Assembly: GCA_040901765.1 (NCBI GenBank)
Contig: JBBDYG010000044.1
Span: 1-40,055, forward strand
DNA: 40,055 nt
Origin: JBBDYG01 sp040901765
GTDB taxonomy: Bacteria > Planctomycetota > Planctomycetia > Pirellulales > Lacipirellulaceae
Direction of reading: 5' to 3'
This document shows positions 24,163-30,241 of this stretch, in pieces (the first letter of the stretch is position 1; the number at the start of each line of letters is the position of its first letter). Below the pieces are notes generated by a model. It did no database searches, was not told the origin of the DNA, and saw only the letters and a list, made by a program, of their open reading frames with translations. The position numbers and the translations under genes are program-made.

Positions 24163-25593
24163 GTGGTGCGCGCAGCTTTGCTTATGTCTCTTCTTGCTTC
24201 GGGGTTGATGCTGGGCCTGGCCGCCTCACCGGCCGGCGCGGCGATCATTCTCACCGGGGCTAACTCACCTAACAGCACCGGTGGGGCCGATCCCTGGAGC
24301 GTCGGTAGTGATTTGATCATTGGAGCGTCCGCGACGGGCGGTATGACCGTCAACGGCGGCAGCGATGTCTCCAATTCCGGCGGCTCGCTCGCCGGAGGCA
24401 CAGCGGACAGCGTCGGCACCGTCACGGTCGATGGCGCCGGCTCCACATGGACGGGTAACGGCACCCTTGTAGTGGGCTCTAATGGCTCGGGCATGCTGAA
24501 CATTCAGAATGGCGGTACGGTCTCCAATTCTGGCTGCACCATTGGGAACACTGCGGCCGCCGTAGGCACCGTCACGGTTGACGGCGTCGGCAGCATGTGG
24601 AGTAACGGCGGCGGCCTTGCTGTCGGCAGTCTTGGCAAGGGAACGCTGAACATCAACAACAGCGGGCTGGTGATCGCCACCGGGCTCAACGGCGGTAACG
24701 TCAACAGCTCCGTCAACTTCGACGGCGGAACCCTGCGGGTCCTCAATACCGATTCGGCCACCAACATCATCACGTTGGGTGCCGGCGGCGGCACGCTGGA
24801 CATCCTCACCGCGGCCAACACGTTCACCATCAACTCCGGAATCAGCGGCGCGGGCGGGCTGTCCAAGACGGCCGCCGGCACGCTGGCCCTGACCGCGGCC
24901 AACACGTACCAGGGCAACACGCTCGTCAGCGAAGGCAAGCTCACGCTCTCGGGCGCCGGATCGTTCGCCTCTTCGCCGACGATCACCGTCCAAAACGGCA
25001 CGACGCTGGTCGTGAGCAACGTCACGAGTGGTTTGAACCACGACGGCACGCGCTTCACGCTTGCCAGCGGCCAGACGCTGAAAGGCAACGGCACCGTGAC
25101 CGGCGCGATGGACATCGCCGCTGGCGCGACGATCGCCCCCGGCGAGAGCATCGGCACGCTCAGCACCGCGAGCCTGTTCCTCACCGACATCAACAGCGAC
25201 TTCAACCCCGAGATCGACCTCGGCCCGACGCTGGCGGCCGACCTGCTCAACGTCACCGGCACGGTGTCGCTGAACAATTCGACGCTCGACCTGTCGCTGC
25301 TCAATCCTTCGCTTATCGGCCTGCCCAAGACGTTCTTACTTGTCAACAACGACGGTGGACTGCTGGATCCGGTAGTTGGAGTTTTCGGCACGGTGCATGT
25401 ACCCGCCGGCTACCTCGCGGTGGCGAACACCGCGTTCTTGGGCATAGACGCTCTGGGCCGAGTCGGCGACGGCAACGACATCGCGGTGACGATCAGCACC
25501 CTTGTTCCCGAACCGGCTTCGCTGACGCTCCTGGCCGTGATAGCCGTCACATTCGCACTCGCGGCGTTCCGACGTCGCCGAGTTGCGCTGTAA
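24163..25593 (+). CDS. Beta-strand-repeat exported protein with PEP-CTERM tail
   Basis: Surface or extracellular protein of 476 residues. The likely start is GTG at 24163, giving a signal peptide (VRAALLMSLLASGLMLGLA); an ATG at 24184 would drop the positive charge. An out-of-frame ATG at 24147 begins MKLPERGARS, so a frameshift in the leader is possible. First part: repeats of the T5SS/PEP-CTERM-associated type (VTVDGAGSTWTGNGTLVVGS; NIQNGGTVSNSG). Second part: an autotransporter-type strand repeat (LSKTAAGTLALTAANTYQGN). The tail VPEPASLTLLAVIAVTF plus RRRR is a standard PEP-CTERM signal for the exosortase. Unlike its three relatives at 30-39 kb it has no dockerin-like segment. Its stop codon lies 28 bases from the broken PIN gene on the other strand. 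Confidence 0.85.
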   Translation: MVRAALLMSLLASGLMLGLAASPAGAAIILTGANSPNSTGGADPWSVGSDLIIGASATGGMTVNGGSDVSNSGGSLAGGTADSVGTVTVDGAGSTWTGNGTLVVGSNGSGMLNIQNGGTVSNSGCTIGNTAAAVGTVTVDGVGSMWSNGGGLAVGSLGKGTLNINNSGLVIATGLNGGNVNSSVNFDGGTLRVLNTDSATNIITLGAGGGTLDILTAANTFTINSGISGAGGLSKTAAGTLALTAANTYQGNTLVSEGKLTLSGAGSFASSPTITVQNGTTLVVSNVTSGLNHDGTRFTLASGQTLKGNGTVTGAMDIAAGATIAPGESIGTLSTASLFLTDINSDFNPEIDLGPTLAADLLNVTGTVSLNNSTLDLSLLNPSLIGLPKTFLLVNNDGGLLDPVVGVFGTVHVPAGYLAVANTAFLGIDALGRVGDGNDIAVTISTLVPEPASLTLLAVIAVTFALAAFRRRRVAL

Positions 25594-25620
25594 AGTTGTC
25601 TCGTCAACCTCGACAATGCG

Positions 25621-25686
25621 GTTCGGCGAAATCAGCGATTGCAAGAGAACATTGCAATCGAAGACAACTCGGGAGGGAGAGTTCAT
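25621..25686 (-). pseudogene. PIN-domain toxin remnant, N-terminus only
   Basis: The ATG at 25686 overlaps the antitoxin's TGA as ATGA. The first 22 residues read MNSPSRVVFDCNVLLQSLIS then PN, the exact start of a PIN ribonuclease (first acidic ligand Asp10 and the following Asn12). After residue 22 the family resemblance ends, and the frame runs on antisense to the PEP-CTERM gene (stop at 25336). The other catalytic acids of PIN are absent, so no active toxin can be made. Confidence 0.65.
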
Positions 25687-25940
25687 TCCTGGGCCGCTCG
25701 GCACTCTCTCCTCAAGGCGTGCTTCTCCGCTTCCAAGAAGTCGAACGATTCGTCTTCGGTCATCCCCGTTTCTTCATAAGCTTTGCGGACCGGAGCTAGA
25801 AAATCGCCGAGGTAGGACGAGGATTTCAACTCGCGCTCGATGACCGACAGCGCGACCTGCTCCGCGGTACTACCTTCGGCCTCGGCTCGCGCTTCGAGAC
25901 CTTTGGCCAGGGGATCGGGAATGATTAAATGCAAGGACAT
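25683..25940 (-). CDS. Antitoxin-like protein of a broken PIN toxin pair
   Basis: 85-residue acidic helical protein (MSLHLIIPDPLAKGLEARAE at the start; ERELKSSSYLGDFLAPVRKA; ending HALRRECRAAQE). The N-terminus reads as a ribbon-helix-helix-like DNA-binding strand and helix; the C-terminal half would wrap the toxin. GAGGAG precedes the ATG with good spacing. Its stop codon overlaps the start of the PIN gene by the classic ATGA arrangement of co-translated toxin-antitoxin pairs. Because the toxin gene is cut after about 22 codons, this is now an orphan antitoxin; it could still repress its own promoter or cross-neutralise another toxin. The label is inferred mainly from that pairing. Confidence 0.75.
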   Translation of the reverse strand: MSLHLIIPDPLAKGLEARAEAEGSTAEQVALSVIERELKSSSYLGDFLAPVRKAYEETGMTEDESFDFLEAEKHALRRECRAAQE

Positions 25941-26095
25941 TGTCGGCTCCTCTGTCTAAGGTTACGACAGCCCGCAAAGCCAGTCAATTGTACCGGAAAA
26001 AGCCGAATAGTCGCTTGGCGGCGCGGGTTTCCGTTGTCGCAATGCCGCTACGCGCTACGCTACGAAGACTGCGCGTCATTGGGGCGGGAGAGAAA

Positions 26096-26503
26096 CTACC
26101 GCTTGGAGAACTGCGTGCCCCGGCGGGCACCGCGGAGGCCTGGCTTCTTGCGTTCCTTCATGCGGGCGTCGCGAGAAAGGAAGTTCTTCTCCCGAAGCTT
26201 CTCGTGCAGGTCGCTGTCATACTTCAACAGCGCCCGGGCGATCCCCTGCATGCAGGCGCCTGCCTGGCCGGTCGTCCCGCCGCCGTGGACCAGGATCACC
26301 ACGTCGACCTTGCCGAACACCTCGCAGTGCTCGAGCGGAAACAGCACGGCGCGCCGGTCTTGTTCAATCTTGAAGAACTCGTCGAGCTCGCGCTTGTTGA
26401 TCGTGATCTTCCCTTTCCCGGGACGAATCCGCACGCGGGCGACGGAGGTCTTGCGACGGCCAGTTCCTAAGGCATCGACGGCGCGTTCGGCGGTGGCGGG
26501 CAT
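26096..26503 (-). CDS. rpsI: 30S ribosomal protein S9
   Basis: Small-subunit protein uS9, whose C-terminal tail reaches the P-site tRNA. 135 residues, a normal length. Signatures: ALGTGRRKTSVARVRI, PGKGKITINKRELDEFF, HGGGTTGQAGACMQGIARAL, and the basic end RKKPGLRGARRGTQFSKR with terminal Lys-Arg. It follows rplM on the same strand, the standard L13-S9 operon, but the gap holds three copies of a 22-25 base repeat. AGGA precedes the ATG. Confidence 0.98.
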   Translation of the reverse strand: MPATAERAVDALGTGRRKTSVARVRIRPGKGKITINKRELDEFFKIEQDRRAVLFPLEHCEVFGKVDVVILVHGGGTTGQAGACMQGIARALLKYDSDLHEKLREKNFLSRDARMKERKKPGLRGARRGTQFSKR

Positions 26504-26518
26504 AAGGTGTCCTGAATG

Positions 26519-26621
26519 CGTAGGTCAGGCTGTGCCTGACGAATTGAGGATGATTTGTCGTACGGTTTGTCAGGCACAGCCTGAATCTACGTGAGTTGTC
26601 AGGCACAGCCTGACCTACGTA
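26519..26621. repeat. Three copies of a GTCAGGCACAGCCTGAC element between rplM and rpsI
   Basis: Copies at 26519-26542 (reverse orientation), 26569-26594 and 26598-26621. The last overlaps the end of rplM: its CTACG supplies the TAG stop codon (26615-26617) and the final threonine codon. Two opposite-oriented copies can pair into a hairpin in the L13-S9 mRNA. A further copy is at 23614-23635. Confidence 0.9.
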
Positions 26622-27055
26622 AGTTCAATCGCCTCGGGATTCTGTGCTTGGTGCGGGTGCTCCGGTCCAACGTATACCTTCAGCCGGGCAAGCATTTTCG
26701 AAGCAAGCTTGTTCTTGGGAAGCATCCGCCGCACGGCCTCGCTGAGAATCTTTTCCGGCTGATTCTCCAGCCGGGTGCCGGCCGTCTCGCTCTTTTGGCC
26801 GGGATAGCCGGTGTACCAGCGGTACTCTTTATGTTCCCACTTTTTGCCTGTGAAGCGAATCTTCTCGGCATTCACCACGACGACCACGTCGCCGGTCTCG
26901 ACGTGCGGCGTGTAGGTGGGACGGTGCTTGCCCATCAGGCGGACGGCGATTTTATTGGCCAAACGGCCCACAATCTTGTCGGTGGCATCCACGAGCAACC
27001 ATTGCGGCTCGATCTCGCCGGGTTTGGCCTGGTAGGTTTTGGTAGTCGTCAGCAT
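26615..27055 (-). CDS. rplM: 50S ribosomal protein L13
   Basis: Large-subunit protein uL13, needed early in 50S assembly. 146 residues from the ATG at 27055, which has GAGGA upstream; a longer frame to 27085 is unlikely. Signatures: WLLVDATDKIVGRLANKIAV, GKHRPTYTPHVETGDVVVVV, NAEKIRFTGKKWEHKEYRWY, and the MLPKNKLASKMLARLKVY stretch before VGPEHPHQAQNP. First gene of the L13-S9 pair. The stop codon lies within a dispersed repeat copy. Confidence 0.98.
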   Translation of the reverse strand: MLTTTKTYQAKPGEIEPQWLLVDATDKIVGRLANKIAVRLMGKHRPTYTPHVETGDVVVVVNAEKIRFTGKKWEHKEYRWYTGYPGQKSETAGTRLENQPEKILSEAVRRMLPKNKLASKMLARLKVYVGPEHPHQAQNPEAIELT

Positions 27056-27303
27056 GAAATCCTCGAGCCAGCCCCGGCCTCCCAAGTCGAGAGACAGGAC
27101 GCGAAGCGACCGCCCTGCCGGCGGTCGTGAGAATGAGAGAATTCAGTAATTTACCGCCTCACGCCGATCGCGACAAGGGCTGCGGAACCGCCCGCCAACT
27201 TGCCTGCACTCGCGAAACCGCTGGAATTCGCCCACACCAACCCGACTTGCAGCCGATTGGCTACAATCGGGGAAACAGTTCCAACCTCCCAGGCGGCAAT
27301 CCA

Positions 27304-27687
27304 ATGTTTCATGAATTCTCCCTGGGCTGGCGGGCCGAAAGTGAGCAGCACGGGAATTGGCACGTGCTGACTCTTCATCCGCCAGGCGATGTGTTCTCCG
27401 AGGCGCCCAATCTGGCCGATGAGTTGTGGACCGTGCTGAAGAACCACGACGTGCAACTGGTGGCCCTCGACATGCACCACCTGGCGCTGTTGCCCAGCAG
27501 TTTAATGGGCGTGCTGGTCCGCATTCATAAGCGGCTCGCACAGACCGGTGGCGTGCTCCATCTGTGTTCTCTGAATAATCACTGCCACGAGGCGCTGCGC
27601 GTTTGCCATCTCGACCGCGTGCTGCCCGTGTTTGCCGATCGTGCGGCAGCTATCCGAGGCGGCGTCGAAGCCGAGTTCCCTGCCTGA
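27304..27687 (+). CDS. STAS-domain protein (anti-anti-sigma-like)
   Basis: 127 residues from the ATG at 27304; a longer frame from 27127 lacks support. The sequence follows a STAS fold: a strand WHVLTLHPPGDVF, then LVALDMHHLALLPSSLMGVL in the position where anti-anti-sigma factors have DLSxxxxxDSSGLG, and a helix VRIHKRLAQTGG before LHLCSLNNHCHEAL. In true SpoIIAA-type proteins the serine after Asp is phosphorylated by an anti-sigma kinase; here PSSL carries two candidate serines. Planctomycetes have many such proteins. It is 22 bases ahead of the J-domain gene and probably co-transcribed. Confidence 0.75.
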   Translation: MFHEFSLGWRAESEQHGNWHVLTLHPPGDVFSEAPNLADELWTVLKNHDVQLVALDMHHLALLPSSLMGVLVRIHKRLAQTGGVLHLCSLNNHCHEALRVCHLDRVLPVFADRAAAIRGGVEAEFPA

Positions 27688-27709
27688 AGTCATTCCTCCG
27701 ATTCGACGC

Positions 27710-28417
27710 ATGTCCAACCCCAACGATCCGCAGCGCATTTCTCCTGAGGCGAAGGCCGCAGTCGATGCCGTTAATGTGCGGCGCCCGCGGCGCAAGCCAA
27801 CTTTCTTGCAGCGGCTAGGGTTGCAACTTCCCGTTACGGAGAAGGACGTCAAGCAAGCATTCTATGCCCGCGTGAAGCAGGTTCATCCCGACGTTCACGG
27901 CGACACAGGCGAGTTTATGCAGGTGCAGCAGGCGTTCGACGAAGCGATCGAGTTCGCCAAACGCAACGGCAAGCGGTTGCCATGGTTGGGCACGTTGATG
28001 CCGTATTACGTCGCGCAACGACAAGTCGCGGATTGGGTTCGCGAGTGGGGCGGCCACGTACAAATGAAAGAGCTCGAATGGCTGGAGGATACTGTCGGCG
28101 AGGACTTCGCGCATCTCGCCGACCGACTCGTGGAGATCGATCTGGCTGGCCGCGATGTCGGAGATGCGGAATTGGAGCAACTCACGTCGGACCCCCACGG
28201 TGTCGAGTTTCTCGAAGTGCTTCGACTTACGGACACGCAGGTTACCGACGCGGGGGCTATGCAGCTAACGCGCGCCCGCCAATTGAAACACCTCGAACTG
28301 CGCGGCACGGCCGTGTCGCCGCGAATGCAGGACCGGCTGGCGCAACTACCCAACATGGTCAGCGTCGCCGGCAGCAGCCTGTGGCAGCACCTGTGGCGAA
28401 AGCTCTCTGGTCGCTGA
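27710..28417 (+). CDS. J-domain protein with leucine-rich-repeat-like C-terminus
   Basis: 235 residues from the ATG at 27710. Residues about 33-85 form a DnaJ J-domain: LGLQLPVTEKDVKQAFYARV, with the invariant HPD at 59-61 (KQVHPDVHGD), then FMQVQQAFDEAIEF. The HPD motif implies stimulation of a DnaK/Hsp70 ATPase. The C-terminal part (about 150-215) shows two short leucine-rich units (FLEVLRLTDTQVTDAGAMQL; LKHLELRGTAVSP), so a protein-interaction arm is joined to the J-domain. No zinc finger or client-binding domain of DnaJ is present. Partner unknown. Confidence 0.8.
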   Translation: MSNPNDPQRISPEAKAAVDAVNVRRPRRKPTFLQRLGLQLPVTEKDVKQAFYARVKQVHPDVHGDTGEFMQVQQAFDEAIEFAKRNGKRLPWLGTLMPYYVAQRQVADWVREWGGHVQMKELEWLEDTVGEDFAHLADRLVEIDLAGRDVGDAELEQLTSDPHGVEFLEVLRLTDTQVTDAGAMQLTRARQLKHLELRGTAVSPRMQDRLAQLPNMVSVAGSSLWQHLWRKLSGR

Positions 28418-28432
28418 GTCGCCGCTGGCGGC

Positions 28433-28834
28433 TTAGCGGTTCGAGTCCAAGGCGTATTCCTGAAGCTCTTCGAGCGTCGCAAACTCCAGCGCAGAGATGT
28501 GTGTCGCCGCCAGCTTGACTCGCGGCGCCATCCCCGCGTCATAGGCCTGCTTCCAGCGGGGCGCGCACAGGCACCAGCAGTCGCCCGGCTCCAGACCCGG
28601 AAAACCAAACTCGGGGATCGGCGTCGAAAGGTCGTTGCCCACTTCGCTGCTGAATTCGAGAAACTCCGCCGTCATTTCGGCGCAGATCAAGTGGAGGCCG
28701 TCATCGCCCAGGCCCGTATTGCATTTGCCGTCACGGTAGAAGCCAGTCATGGGCGACCGGCAACAGAATTGAAGTTCCTCACCGAGAACATTCTTGGCAC
28801 CGGTTCGGCGAGGACGATTCGTTTCGGGAGCCAT
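28433..28834 (-). CDS. DUF2237 family protein
   Basis: 133 residues of the conserved DUF2237 family, function unknown. Typical features: NVLGEELQFCCRSPMTGFYR near the start, DGKCNTGLGDDGLHLICAEM, FLEFSSEVGNDLSTPIPEFG, FPGLEPGDCWCLCAPRWKQA, and ATHISALEFATLEELQEYAL at the end. The many conserved cysteines suggest metal binding or redox sensitivity. The gene converges with the J-domain gene (15 bases apart) and follows the PDZ gene, from which the terminator at 28899 separates it. No clear Shine-Dalgarno. Confidence 0.9.
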   Translation of the reverse strand: MAPETNRPRRTGAKNVLGEELQFCCRSPMTGFYRDGKCNTGLGDDGLHLICAEMTAEFLEFSSEVGNDLSTPIPEFGFPGLEPGDCWCLCAPRWKQAYDAGMAPRVKLAATHISALEFATLEELQEYALDSNR

Positions 28835-28898
28835 GGGGGAAATGGCGAATGGCGAATGGGCGAATGACGGAACTTAGTATGGCACGGTCTAGCAAGAA

Positions 28899-28922
28899 GG
28901 GCGAGTCCCGGTGGACTCGCCC
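28899..28922 (-). terminator. Intrinsic terminator, shared element copy 2
   Basis: Exact reverse complement, over 24 bases, of 14584-14607; read leftward it gives GGGCGAG...CTCGCCC then TTCTTGCT. It sits 29 bases after the stop of the PDZ gene. The flanks are also similar (CGAG before, CTTGCT-like after). Adjacent at 28848-28866 are short direct repeats of GGCGAAT. Confidence 0.8.
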
Positions 28923-28951
28923 TCGATTGAAATCGCGTCATGACAGTGAGT

Positions 28952-30124
28952 TTAATCCCGTCGCCGCGGTAGCAAGCGGCGATCTCGGTCAATCGCTCGA
29001 CCATCGCCGTCTTGATCGCCGGGACGTAGGATCGACCTGCCGTCGCGCGGTTCGGGAACGGGTGCCACGCGGCCATCGAAGTCGCCCGGCGCTCTGCGGA
29101 ATCGATCTTCCGGATCGGCATAGTTCGCCTCGCGACGGATGCCAGGCTCCTCGAGTCGGCGCGCCTGCTCCACCCGTCGCGCTCCGATCACGGCTTGAGT
29201 GGTGTCCGCCACCCGTCGAGAGAATTCGATGTCGATCGGGTCGCCCGGCTGCATCGACCTGACCGTTTCGACCACGTCCTGCGGTGACGTAACCTCGCGC
29301 CCGTTGAGCGCCAACAGCACGTCGCCGGCCCTTAAACCCGCCTGCTCCGCGGGGCTTCCTGACATTACGGAGCCTACCATCACCATGCCCCGCGTCCCCG
29401 GTTCAAACGTCACGCCCAGGTACGGGGGACCGCCTGTGGGTTGCTGGTCAACGTAAGGCTCCACCACTAACGATTGATCCGTCTCATAAGTGAAGTAAAT
29501 CGTTTCCTCTCGCCCGTCGCGAAGCACTACAATCGGGATTCTTCGATCGGGATAGCGGGAGACGAACCGAACGAATTCGGCTTCGCTCTGCAGGGGCTGG
29601 CCTTGGACGGAAATTAGTACGTCACCTTGGCGCAAGCCATTGCGGTAAAAGACACTGTTTCGGCGCACGGTGTCGATGGTCAAGCCGCGATCGCCCGACC
29701 GACCAAAGCGGATGCCAAAGTCTTGCTGTTGAAAGTTGCGCGACCGGCGATCACTGCGGTCAAACTCTCGGTCGGTGTCAGGTTCCGCATCGGTCGAACG
29801 GCGAATACCTTGCTCCTGCGGAAGTTCTTCGTCTCGTCGATCATCGGCGCGACGATCTTCGCTTTGCAGATCGCGACGCTCCTGGTCCGGCGAAGCGGCA
29901 TCCTCGTCGGGTTGCGGCTGCCGCGGTGGATCCGATGGTGGATCAGCTTGCGGCTCTTCGTCGGGAGAAGGCAATTCATCTGTAGAAACCGGCTCGTCCT
30001 GGGTGGCGGTCTCCGCTTCCACCTCCACATCGGTTGTTTCTTGGGCGTATGCACCGCCCGCACCCCACCCCATTACGGCCACGGAGAGAAAGGCCACAAG
30101 GGGCCACGCAAAAGTCCTCGACAT
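28952..30124 (-). CDS. Secreted double-PDZ protein
   Basis: 390 residues from the ATG at 30124, which has GGGAGG upstream and begins a Sec signal (MSRTFAWPLVAFLSVAVMGW, cut near AYA-QE). Residues 28-130 are an acidic Pro/Asp/Arg-rich disordered linker. Two PDZ domains follow: about 135-212 (DFGIRFGRSGDRGLTIDTV; NGLRQGDVLISVQGQPL) and about 234-305 (YLGVTFEPGTRGMVMVGSVM; AGLRAGDVLLALNGREV). No serine-protease domain of the DegP kind is present, so it is a PDZ scaffold or adaptor that may bind C-terminal tails. The rest is Arg/Asp-rich. It is the last gene of the leftward run after the giant exported proteins. Confidence 0.85.
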   Translation of the reverse strand: MSRTFAWPLVAFLSVAVMGWGAGGAYAQETTDVEVEAETATQDEPVSTDELPSPDEEPQADPPSDPPRQPQPDEDAASPDQERRDLQSEDRRADDRRDEELPQEQGIRRSTDAEPDTDREFDRSDRRSRNFQQQDFGIRFGRSGDRGLTIDTVRRNSVFYRNGLRQGDVLISVQGQPLQSEAEFVRFVSRYPDRRIPIVVLRDGREETIYFTYETDQSLVVEPYVDQQPTGGPPYLGVTFEPGTRGMVMVGSVMSGSPAEQAGLRAGDVLLALNGREVTSPQDVVETVRSMQPGDPIDIEFSRRVADTTQAVIGARRVEQARRLEEPGIRREANYADPEDRFRRAPGDFDGRVAPVPEPRDGRSILRPGDQDGDGRAIDRDRRLLPRRRD

Positions 30125-30241
30125 GTTTCGTACCTCCCAAAAGAAAGAACCCGCGCACCCCCACACAGCCACGAATTGCGGTTTGAGTGCATAAGTTGTG
30201 CCGATTGATCTCGTTGGGAGTCCCCGCAATGAAGTTCCAGA

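Noticed and set aside
24265..25041. Antisense frames opposite the beta-repeat PEP-CTERM gene
   Set aside because: Repetitive GC-rich coding sequence opens antisense frames; the + strand has signal, repeats and PEP-CTERM tail. The same applies to antisense frames at 30.6-38.3 kb.
28436..28452. GGTTCGAGTCC resembling a tRNA T-arm
   Set aside because: It lies within the 3' end of the DUF2237 gene, and no acceptor or anticodon arms can be formed around it.
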